From assembly GCA_029582265.1 (NCBI GenBank), contig CM055828.1:7211902-7275901 (forward strand): a stretch of DNA of 64,000 nucleotides. Direction: 5' to 3'. The position numbers and the translations under genes were made by a program. This DNA comes from Zoroaster sp. YZ-2022. Lineage: Eukaryota; Echinodermata; Asteroidea; Forcipulatida; Zoroasteridae. Below are positions 10,054 through 22,000 of this stretch, piece after piece (positions within the stretch are counted from its first letter, which is position 1; the number at the start of each line of letters is the position of its first letter). The notes under the pieces were generated by a model. That model was not told the origin of the DNA. It searched no databases and saw nothing but the letters and a program-made list of their open reading frames with translations.

Positions 10054-13000
10054 GTAAGCGGCGGTATTTTGTTGATTTGTAACTGTTTTTTGTTGATATC
10101 GGGTAACGTGGCACACCATCAAACATGGCGCACTTGTTCACCTCTTGAAGCAATGTTTGTACACCAAATTGCCAAGGAATAGCCCTATACTAACATTCAG
10201 TAATCCAATTAAAAGTTTTAGCTACTCAGATTTTGGGGAAATTTTAAAACCACGAAATTTACTACTAAAATAGTTTCAAAATAATTTGTTCCGATAAGTT
10301 TCAGTCCGGTAAAAAGTCATCGAAGAGCACGCAAGCTAGACAACATTTTGGGATGTCCAATTTTCGTCAATTTCAAATTTATGCAAAACCTAGATCAGGT
10401 GATGGGTTGGTTGATTTCCCACAAGGTCTGTAAAGTTCTACCCTTAAGGAAAATAAGCGTAGACGCCTATAGAAAATAGACCAGCTTTCCTTGAATCATG
10501 CTTCTGTATAGCTGAACATGTGCATCCTGAAATTAGACGCCCCGAATGCGGGTGTTCTTTCTTGGAATCTCACATGAGCTTCGCTTTGAGGCAAGAGCCT
10601 CTGGGTGATGCCTCCGTTCATTAATCAGCCTCCCCCCCCCAATTAAAACTTTATCCGCCTTGGTGAAAGAAAAGTGATATCCCCAAGTCATATTGTTTTG
10701 CCTTGTTGACCAGATGACGAAAGCCCCGTATTGGAGGGGTGTCCGGTGGAGGCACTGGCCTACGTTTTCCCAACAGAGACGGCGGGGGCTGTGTCGTGGA
10801 CAGCACCACGCGGACTTGACAACTCTGGTCCGCCGAGGATGACATGCAGCCACGCCCGTGGAGAAGGCTTCCCGCTCGGGAAGACCACTGTCGTGTACAC
10901 GGCAACGGACGCAGCTGGTAACTCGGCAACCTGCTCCTTCGAGGCTGTTGTGAAGGGTAAGTCCTAAATTCATCGTTCCTTTTCACACTGAAACGTCTTT
11001 AAGGAAAATTAAGAAAATTGCATAAAGACGATAGACTGTTATTTTCACAGTTGGCTCAAAAGTGGATGTTTTTTTCGTTACGTTTACGTTTCTAATGTGG
11101 AGTTTACTTATTGGAAGGTAGACCAACAGGTTTATTTTAAAATGAAAATTGAATCCTTAAATCTTGATAGATAGCTGGGTCTGCAAAAATGTGAAGCTTG
11201 TTTAGCAATATACAAGATTATGAATGGGAAACTGGCAGCATGCAGGAAAGTAGGGACAGGTGGTATCGATACCACGACATTCGTAAAAGTGTATTCAGTC
11301 ATGTTCACACATCCATGAGTCATTTGACATGGATTCATTCACATGGTTACAATCCGGTTTCGTATCGACCCCCAATTAATGGGGAAACAGTTGACGGATG
11401 GCTTCCATTTACCTTTCACCAAACTGTTGGTTACTTTAAAATACAAATTTTGAAAAATAAAAACAGGGGTCTTTATTGTGGGATTCCTCGTTTGGATAAT
11501 GATTGTAGAGATTTTTGGCTGACGAATCAATGGTTCAAAAAGGGTATGTGTTCCACCAATTCAGCGGCGTAGCCAGGACTTTTTCAGTGGAAGGGGGGGG
11601 GGGGCCACAGGGGGATTGCTTTTTAGTGGGGGCCCAGTTTTTTCCCTTTTCTTTTTCTTTTGTTTTTTGGGGCACTACGCCGCTGCACCAATCTAATTAC
11701 AATTTTGATCAAAAACGTTTTTTATCAGTCATTAACACACCTCCACTTGATCACGTATACACCAAAAATTGTTTTAACATTCCAGAGCATTCATTAATGT
11801 GAAATAACTTACCTTTCTCCCTCGATTTAGTTGAAATTCCTGGCGACAAGATCTTTTTAAGTAACTTCTCGATCACGGAGCTGGAAATCAGCTGGCCTCA
11901 ACATGTAAACAAGAAGGCGTCCAGCTACCTCATTTACACCTGGCCCGTAGGCAGTGACCAACCACGGGCTTCGGACCACATATATCATCCAATCAACTGG
12001 CGGGAAAGTTTTACCACGCGCACGCTGCGTGATCTCTTGCCTGGGCTTGAATACAACATCAGAATTGACGTGACGGGAGTCGGGGACCAGTTACGTACAA
12101 AATTGAGGACAAGTGAGTTTTTGTTATGGAAGTCTACTTATATAGATGTATTTCAATTCGGTATTGAATATTACGTCAACATAAACTAAAGCTAGACAAA
12201 AATGAATGGAGAATTACTATTTTCTTGAACATAGTACAACTTTTCCCTTCTCTAAAACCTATCTTGATTTTGTTTTTAAAGGCCATTTATTAAACTCAAC
12301 AATCATGATTTTATTATATTTGCTGGAAAGAAGTCAGACTTCAACAATAAATTGGGCCAATTGTATTTATAAACAGTTATAATAAGTCATTTGTTTACTG
12401 ATTATCTCAGTTGGTGGAGCACATTATTATCTGTTCCAGCACAAATAATTGAACAGATGTTTGTTTTTGTTAATAGTTTTGGTGGTTTCTTTAAAAGAAA
12501 ATCATTCTAGAATCAAAATGTCAGACCCTCATGTATAACCTTTACAACCTTTTCAATACAGTAATTAAATATTCTGTTTTAATTTCTTCTGACAGAGCCC
12601 AATGTACCCGCACGTTTTGAGTTTCTATCGGACACTTTAGACTCCACCTCCGTTGTCCTTATTTGGCAATCAGGCGGTGGGCATTTCGACCAATACCAGA
12701 TTTCCTACCAAGCAGTTTGGAAAAAGACCGTGACAACCCTCCGCCCATTGGACAGGGGCATCGTCAAGTATCATGTCAGTGATTTAGACCCAGATACTTC
12801 ATTCATTTTTAGTCTGGTGGCCGTGAGCGGTGTGGGTAATTCGAAAACGATAAGCGATGCTAGGAATCTGACTGTGACAACAGGTACGAAACTAAACCAT
12901 CTCGCAAATTCATTCGAATTATACATTTTATTTTTTCTGTGGAAATCAAATTGAGGCTCAGGTCCAAACTAGACTGGTTCGTCTTAAATTGTTATTATTC

Positions 13001-16000
13001 ATGGTGATTTTTATTTGAACGTCAGGGGAACCATATAAATATCGCCATGATGTGTGATTTAGGTTTCTTTGTTTAACTGCCAATAGGTTAGGGTACATAA
13101 GCCTTTTCTTTACCCAAGCCTAAAGGTTGTCCTGTACAAATAATGTATCCCATCTTTATCATTGAGTTCAGTGTATATACTGTTTATTTCGTGGTCTAAT
13201 TTGTTTAAATTCGTCCCTAATTTGCCATAGTGACCAATCTGACTTTTTTAAATTTTAAGTTTTCCCTACCATTAGTACATTCAGGAAGAGACCTACCATT
13301 GTATCTAATCCACATGCATGTATTCCTTATAGTTTTGGAGATAGAGCATGCATTCAAATGACGAATGCTCTAACTGGCTATTTTTGTAATTTGGCAAAGT
13401 GACCAATTCCGCATTGGTCACTATGCCAACTTAATTTGGGATTGGTCACAATGGCAAATTAGGGACGATTTGTAAAACCGCAATTCACCTCATATGATTT
13501 ACACATAATGTAAGTAAAGGACAGCATTGAAATAAATGATAATGAAATGAAATTAGTCTGTTGCTACATTTAAATCAACTAATATGTTTGTTTCTGAAGC
13601 TCCCTTGCCCCATTCACGCATCCTCCTTCAGAAGGTAACGGCCAGCACTGTACAGATTCTTGTCCGACTTATACCGTCATCGACCCCTCCGACACCCAGC
13701 ACATTAGATAGGCAACCATCACACCAATCACTGCCTGGTGTTTATCGTCACACGATGGACGAGGATGAGAGAGATGATCGTCACCATAGCGACGGCTACA
13801 TCATCGTGATATTCTCCAATAGGAGTGATGTTTTCACTGACGTCATATTCGAGTCTGGTACTTTGCAGTATGAGTTCACCTCGTTGAAACCCACGACAAC
13901 GTACACAATCCGAATCATACCGTCAGACGCAAGTGGAACGGTTCTGGAGGAGAATGCTACAACTCGTGAGTTAATTGAAAAACATAAACCAATAAATGTG
14001 ATGGATGGTGTGTTCCATCTCGTCCGACACACCATTTCCCCAAAAACATGAAATCATGAATAGGCCTAAGGCCCCAACAAGGTCTCTGGTTTCTGGTCTC
14101 TGTGAGTGTCGCCTCAGGCCCGTGCGTCGGCATTTTTAATTTTCTTTTCTTGGCTATGAAATGATTGGAATTCTGCCGTGTTGTTTTTAAAACGACATTT
14201 TCACATAGGGGTATGAACGTTTGCCTGATATGTGAGGCCTCTCTTAGCCACCTTACTTTGTGTATGGGAAATCTGGTCAGGTTCCAATAACCGCGTATCA
14301 CATAATTTTATTTGCACATCTTAGAGTGGAGTAATCTTTCAGTGATGTGGGAAGGCTCCAAGTATTGACGGAAAAACGTCAGGTGACAGCAAATATCAAC
14401 TTTTGAGAGAATTTTTATTTTTATTTACTTATTTATTTTATATATTTTTTATTGTCCCCCCTCCTCGAGTTCTAGCCTGCACTTTGAATGGCACAAGAGC
14501 CTTGTGTTATAGCAACCTTTCATAATTGTTTTTTTTAATTTAAAAAACTAGTTGGCAAACAAAAAGATTTAAAAAATGCATCACTGCATCGATTTTGAAG
14601 CAGACCTATTGACCGAAACTGGATACTTTTGTTTTTGGCCTAAGCCTATAGAAAAATACTTTAATTGGACCAGTAGCCGACTAAAGTGTAGCCTTAAAGA
14701 TTGACTACAACGGAATAATGATAAGTGCTGTGTTGCTGTTTTCGTTCGAGAAATGTGTAATGATTACTAACATATTATTATTATTCAATAAAACTTGTTC
14801 CTTCATGCAAAAAAAAAATCAATTTGATCGGCGTTCTACGACCCAGAAAAGCCCAGTTTCACCAAAAGCCCTCAACTCATGAATAATTCATACTTCGTGT
14901 GTGACGTAGCACCCATGACGCTTTGTTACCCCCACGCACAACAGTCGATCGTGTGTACTGTATGCATTTACCATACATGCAATTCGGAACAACAGCGGAC
15001 AAGCGATATCTTCTAGACCGAAAAACAGCGAAAATGTCCGATAGCAGCGAATATTGGGAAGATCACAGTATAGATGAGGAAGAGGAGTTTCATATAGGCA
15101 CTTCTGAGGATAGTGATGTCAGCTCTAGCGATGAGGGGAGCTCCCCAGACGAGAGAGAAGGCAAAGACGATGACGAAGAAGTCGAAGTACGTGGTGCTGA
15201 ACCATACCGGTTCGAGCCACTTGCGGCGCCTGCAGTTGACCAGCCCGGTGACCTTGATCGTCAGGCCGAAGACGACGAACCAAATCCTGATGATAGATGG
15301 CTAAACACAGACTGGTAAGCCCACAAAATGATTCATGAATGAAATACTGAATGATGCTTCGTTTGATCAATTCGTTTCTGCTGTACAAAAATAGTTGTAG
15401 GCTATACTTGACAAAAACATGAACGGACATGATGGAGACCCAAGGTACATAATGTAGTAGTACATGTACATGTGTACAATTGTACATGTGTACAATACAT
15501 GTACAGTGGAAATTTGGGGGTAATTACTATGTCTTATGCTTTATGATTTGTTGGCAATATTAGCCAGTATTTATGAAGACATGATGGGAAAGTAATCACT
15601 GCTCAAAATTCAAATAAAATCATGATCTTTTACCATCATGCTTTAAGCATAATTGACATTTAGTCTTTCCTTCAAATCAAAGGTTGTAGCCCCTGCACAA
15701 TAAAAATGTTTGATCTGCCCATGGAAAAATGTATTCCTTCGTGATGTACCTGTCCTTGATCAGTTCATGGGGATGTATTTCAAGATCAATTTTTAAGTAG
15801 TGCAACCCCAATGACAAAGTTACTAAAATTATATTTTCCAAACTTGTTTTTTTTGTAATAGGTGTTCGTGTGGACATTGTGTTCTTCAGCCTTTGCTCGC
15901 AAACTGTATATGTTGCAAAGAAGTTGAGAAGACAGAGAACATGATGCGGCAGCTGGACATCAACGTGGATGATCCCAACCAGTGCCTTACCATCCATGAT

Positions 16001-19000
16001 TGGTTTGATGCGATCTGCCTCCACCCAGGAGTGCTTGCAACAGCGTATCTTCAGTACAGAGCATACTATGGCAGAGATGCAGTTGAAGGAACGCTTGACC
16101 AGTAAGTGATTTGAGTGTTGACTGAATGTACAAAGCCAATGTACCATCAATTTCAATTAATATTTTAGAGCAATGTCAGTTTTGAATGATCCGCATATCA
16201 AGCAGATTACTTTTGATTGACCAGAATGAGCACCGGTGTTTACTTCAGAGTACTGAACCGCACACAACTGAATATGACCTTGGTTGACCCACGTGCATCT
16301 ATATCTTATTGTACATGCATTACATGTATGTAATTGTTTACTTTTGATCATGATTGCCTTTTGGTATGGTTATAGTTTTATAGCATTTCAGTTTCACATG
16401 GTGTTAACGTAAACAATATCGATACTCCACCATGCAAATCACAAATCTTATGTTTATAATTTTGTCTGATTTTTTGTTTTGTTTTACAGAACAAAGTGGT
16501 GAGGTGGTGTTGGGGTTATCTTGGCCGTTTCAACCGGGTGCCACTGCCATCATGTGTAATGGACGCAATCCGCAGGACGTTCCCAAACCCTGATGGACAG
16601 TACAAAGGATTTTCGTATCCACCACTGGATTAGGCCGATTTGCTTTTTTTTATTTCCTAAATTGGTAACATTCTTCCCTAGTTATAATGATCTGGAGGGA
16701 GTTACAAATTATTTTGTGCGTTCATAAACCATGATCAATGGCAGAATCAATTACGTGTGTATTTCATTTTGTGTCTTCGGGAGAGAAGTTGATTAATTTA
16801 GCACTAATGTGAAATAAACTTGTTTTATGTTGCCAACAATACACTATGGTAAAAACATTACAAATTCGGTATGGCAGAAAGATGCCAAGAACTGAAAATT
16901 TTACAAGACCTTAGTACTTTCGAATAAATGACAAGACAAAATATGTATGTATTTGCAACCAACAATTGAGTTCATTTTTGAGGTTAAAATATCAAAATTA
17001 AAAAAGTTGCCTCTTGATGACGAAAACAACTTAATCAAAATCCTGTACATACTTGTTTGGAACTTGGCCATTGTTCTGTTAAACCGAACTGGAAATCCTT
17101 TGAAATTCGTTTCACACTTGCTGCTCTTTTCCCAGGAAAAAACTTACAATCAGCATAACTCTACTGCTGAGCAGGTTCAGATTTTCTTGGATTAAAGCTA
17201 ATTCAATTAGGTTTTTTGGCTTTGCATCACAAAAGGGAGAAGTGTGACAAAGACTAATATTGTAAATCTCATGTTGGTAAATCTCATGTACTTCTGCCTA
17301 TAAAACTTGTTCTGAGTGTACAGTGGCAATAAATTGTAAAATACAAGAATAGAATAACAATAAATGTGTACAGGCCATGTCATTCTGTCTTCAATCAAAT
17401 ATTTAAAAAAATATATAAAAGACATGTATATAGCACCAAATCCATTTGAATAAAATGCTCCCAGGCCCTTTAAATATAATAAAATAACCTAAAGTAACAA
17501 TAGCAAAGATTATAAAAGATTAAATACATGGGAGCCAGATAAAGTGATAAAAACAGGCAAATATCAGCAGGGGCGGATCCAGGAATTTTGGCATGAAGGT
17601 GAAATCCTTTCGTGTATTATTCACGAACTTCACCCATTCCTTTGATATCGCAGGATCCCATGAAATTGAAAAAAATGAGTCTCTGGATTCTTAATACTAT
17701 TTCTAGTGCATCCACCAACAACACATGAAGTCGGCATTATATACACAACAACGCCGAAAAAGCTTCATAAAACTTCATGCCTCTGCTGGACGCATGAAAA
17801 CGCATGTATAATATACACGGAAGTAACATGACGTCTTCTGTTTACTCTCGGGTGCTCATGGGTTATACGTCATCCCTTTTCGCTGGTTTACAAGTCCGCT
17901 GGTACTATATCGTGGATTTCATAGTGGATTTTCAATGGGTCTTTGTCGGGAACCAGTGCAGGGCGGGAAATTTCAAAAATCGAAGAAGCGGGGTCTAATT
18001 TTTTCAGTCAAATTGCAACAAAATTATAAAGAGAAAAACATGACCACAACAATAAATTGTTACCTGAACACAACATAAACAAGGTTCGATAGTCAATTTA
18101 ACGTGAGAGTTCTCGTTGTAGTCCATCTTTAAGTCAAGGCGCACATGTTAACCAGGATAGTATGCACCACGTACGGATCCACGCGAAGTGGACGCTCGTT
18201 GGTTTGCAACTTCGTGTACTGGTCGTTTTCCGTGCGTTGTGCATATACTACGCGGGTTGCCGCGTACGCCTTGACTAGCGGCTAACAAAAGTGTAACAGA
18301 CGGCACAAACACGCAACCTTACAGTGGAATTAGGTATATGACCGGATGACAGAGCTGTCTATTGGGATTAAATTCTTCTTGTTACATCTTAATGACCTTC
18401 CCATGTGGGGGTAACTGAAATTAAATTTGAAAAAATAAATAATTTTGATCAAGTCCGTAGAGGGGTGACTCAGGCATAACCATAAATAAATGCAGGTTTT
18501 CAACTCATGTATTTCCACGAATGAAGTAAATTTAAAATCATAAAGCTTGAAATGTGTTTTCTTGCCTGTTCATATGTCATGTGAATGCGAAGCAATTTCT
18601 TTTGTCAAAAGCTTGCATGAAGTAGGCGCGAATGGTTGATGATGTAAAATTCGCTTTGCTTTCGCCAGTGTTAACTGTTCTTTTACAGTTAATTCTCATT
18701 ACGAATCACCATCCTCAGCTTTTTGAAGCCACACATTGTTTTGAGTTACATTTGCATTCGCTAGATGTTAACTTTGATTGAATTGGTCTGCAGGTCGGCC
18801 ATTCTAGCGTAATCTGGTTGTCGTTTGTTACAAACGGTTTGCTTTTCAAAATCTGAAACTTTATCTGGGTGAATCATTATCCTAATATACATGTTGACAG
18901 GCCCGGTTACCGTCAAAGATCTGGTTCTTCGTGAGGTGACCAACTCATCAGTGAGGGTATCTTGGACCCTGTCGTCGGGACAGTACGACCGGTACAAGGT

Positions 19001-22000
19001 GACCCTGATCCCCAGTACTACGGTTGGAGATGATGATCCAATCACAGTGAACGTCAATGAGGTCACGATAAGTGGGCTTGTTCCCATGACGACTTACGTG
19101 GTTTCCGTAGTAACCCTCTATGGGATTTCTGAGAGTGAACCAGCCGATATTGAGGTTATCCCTGGGGTTGACAAGCCTGTAACCATTATCGATCTCGAGG
19201 GTAAGAAAAACACGTTAAATTAAAGCCTAGTACGTGTTGAAGAATAATTATTTTAATTAAATTTATTTTTATTTATATTTATGTGTTCTTTTACCTTTTT
19301 AAATTGAATGTCAAACTTTAAAAAAAATCCTGCAACGTTTTTCGTCGTTCTCTCAAAAACGCGACCCCTTTTTGTGATGAAACTTGCACAGGTTAGTTTC
19401 ATGATATATTCCTCGAAAACTAGAGGGTCAAACTAAACGTGCGTTACCAACAACCAATGTTGTACCTTCCTGTAAAACAAACTTGGAAATCTATTTTGAC
19501 ATCACGTGAATATTGAGAATACTGTTACCGTATATATTTTTTTTAATATTCATGCTTAACCCTGACACATGAGGGGGCGCTGTTAATTGAGATCACAACA
19601 TGAACTCAGTGTCACACAGAGGCACAGCGTGCACAAAATCGAATTCAAAACTTTGAACCAAGAAAGCAGTGGTTACCTCAAAGAGTTTACTGCCTAGTAA
19701 CTAAACACTCAGTTATCTTGACAACACACAACAATAAGAGAACTGATTTTTGAAAAGACAAGAAATTCATCCAACCATGATGTTAGCTTCTGATTCAGCT
19801 CTGACTAATGGACTCATGAATATGCAAATTTCATGAGCATACATTAAGTTCAAAATGGCTGAAAATATTGAAAATTGATGTCAACATGGATGCCGAGTTG
19901 TACATAATGTTTTCAAGTTATACAATTCCTACTTTATAGGCCATTTAAGACACTAGCTCTTCATTAAAAAAAAATTTAAAAACTGAATATCGCAATAAGA
20001 GAATATAATTGCATTAAACCATTGATTATGGGTTTTTTGACAGACGAATCTTGCCTCTCACCAATCATAGCGAGTTGTCTTCTGGCTGGAATTTTGCTCT
20101 TCATCTGTCTATACATCTGCAGGATGAGAATGTGCAATAAGTACGGTACCACACATGTAAGTTCTTGTCAGTGATGATATCCATTTTATTGTTCATAATA
20201 TGAACACGCTGCTTTCCGATCTCCAACAATATTTTGAAAGTGCCCTCATCTATCTCCGTATGTGCATCTGCCACTGCATGCGCGTCATCAGGAAGGAATG
20301 GTTCTGGGTGCGAATAAAATTATATACTCTGAAACATATTTTTAGCCTCCAAATCGCTAACATCGCAGAGTTTCAGGGGCGTTGTCCCCAGACCCCATTA
20401 TACCATAGGCCTACATAATGATAGCCTTACTCCGTAAATTTACGAAAACGAACCCATAAAGAAGGTGACGGGCATGCACTGTCTAACTATGCGAATGTTA
20501 TTCGACTACCGGGACGTGTGTACTGGCCAACATCGGATGTATTCACGTTGAAATTTATTCAGTACAGACACAATATGTATACATTCACGTTTTTACAGAA
20601 TAACATTGAATTTAAATGAATTTAAACAGATTACGAATACAAATACTCGTATTGTATTCCAATACATTTACAATAAAGTATTCGTAACCAGGTCTGGCCA
20701 CAATTAAAGTGCCTCTCCATTGCTGTTTGTTAGGCCCTCTGTCTATAAGCTGTTTTGATAGGCTTACTAGTTGTATAAGGAATGTTGTACAGGTAAGGTG
20801 TGCTTGGATATTTTCCATAGGCCAGCCTATATAAGTGTGGCAGTACGTTTGCACAGTCTATTGGGATTACCACAATACACCATACATGCATGGACGATAA
20901 CGAGTTTCATCTTATTCATTTCACCCACAAAACACCCTACCTATAACCCTTTTCCCACCCCTTTTTCCACCCATACTATCCTCCCTACCCTTTCAAATTC
21001 AAACTACCGTCAAACTACCGGACAGCAGACTCGCCATACCGAGGAGAACACTTACGAGAACCCTACACGGCCGAACAGCGATTACATCAGCTCACACCCT
21101 TACCAAAACACTGAGGGTGAAGGGATGATCTCAATGCTACTGAGGGGTAACTCCCCGCCCATCAGCGTGACGGGGTACATGTATCCTCCTAATTTAAAGA
21201 GAGCATTCGGAAAAGGCAGACGGTGAGATGATTATTATTTTGCTTGGGTATTTTGGCAAAACTGCTTCTTAGAGTAATTTACTTGTAACATTCAGGATTA
21301 TGAATATTAAACATTTTGCAGAGCAATTATCCATAATTATCATCACTAATATATATTTTAAAGAAAAAACTTTGATTGATTTTAAAATATGCATTTACTT
21401 GTTATAGTACGTTATCCGCCCTATAACTAGAGCACACATAACAGCCATATTGAATATATTTTAACACTGTTATTAGCCAAACAAGACAACTTAGTGTCAG
21501 CGCCCTCTATAGGCAGCTGATAAACAGTAGTGTTACAGAAGATTTCCCATGACAGCAGATATATATATTTATCAGAAACTTGTTATACATAGTTCATAAT
21601 AGCAATAAGATCAATGCACTATAACAATTACCCCTTACCGATGGAGAAGACTTATTGCGACGAAGGGGTAGTCCAACTTGTAGTCAAAATTCTTGTTGTT
21701 TTGGAAAACAACGGGATTTATAATTTCTTTGGGATACTCAACTGGGGGAAGTGGGCAGTGGAAGAATGTGAGACATTGACCTAAATGAGCGTGTAAGTAT
21801 GTTATGACCTGTGTTTCTCATTATAGAATGAGCTTGGCTGAGGCAGAACCCAACGGTTACTTCTTCAGAACTAACAGTTGTTTTCTCTTTAAAAAGTATA
21901 CAGAGTACGAGGGGTCAGATCTCAGGGTATTAAAATGCATCTTTCTTGCTCTGACAAATTTGTCAGAGGAAAAAAGAAGGTGAATTTTTGTGATGAAAAA

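Noticed and set aside
20771..21025. Upstream extension of the cytoplasmic tail frame to an ATG at 20771
   Set aside because: The stretch before 21026 is a pyrimidine-rich intron end with an acceptor, and the exon phase matches the transmembrane exon; the extension is intronic.
21827..21960. Possible extra tail exon beginning AATGAGCTTGGCTGAGGC
   Set aside because: The acceptor and phase fit, but no GT donor restores phase 2 to the last exon; direct splicing from 21222 to 22205 is clean.
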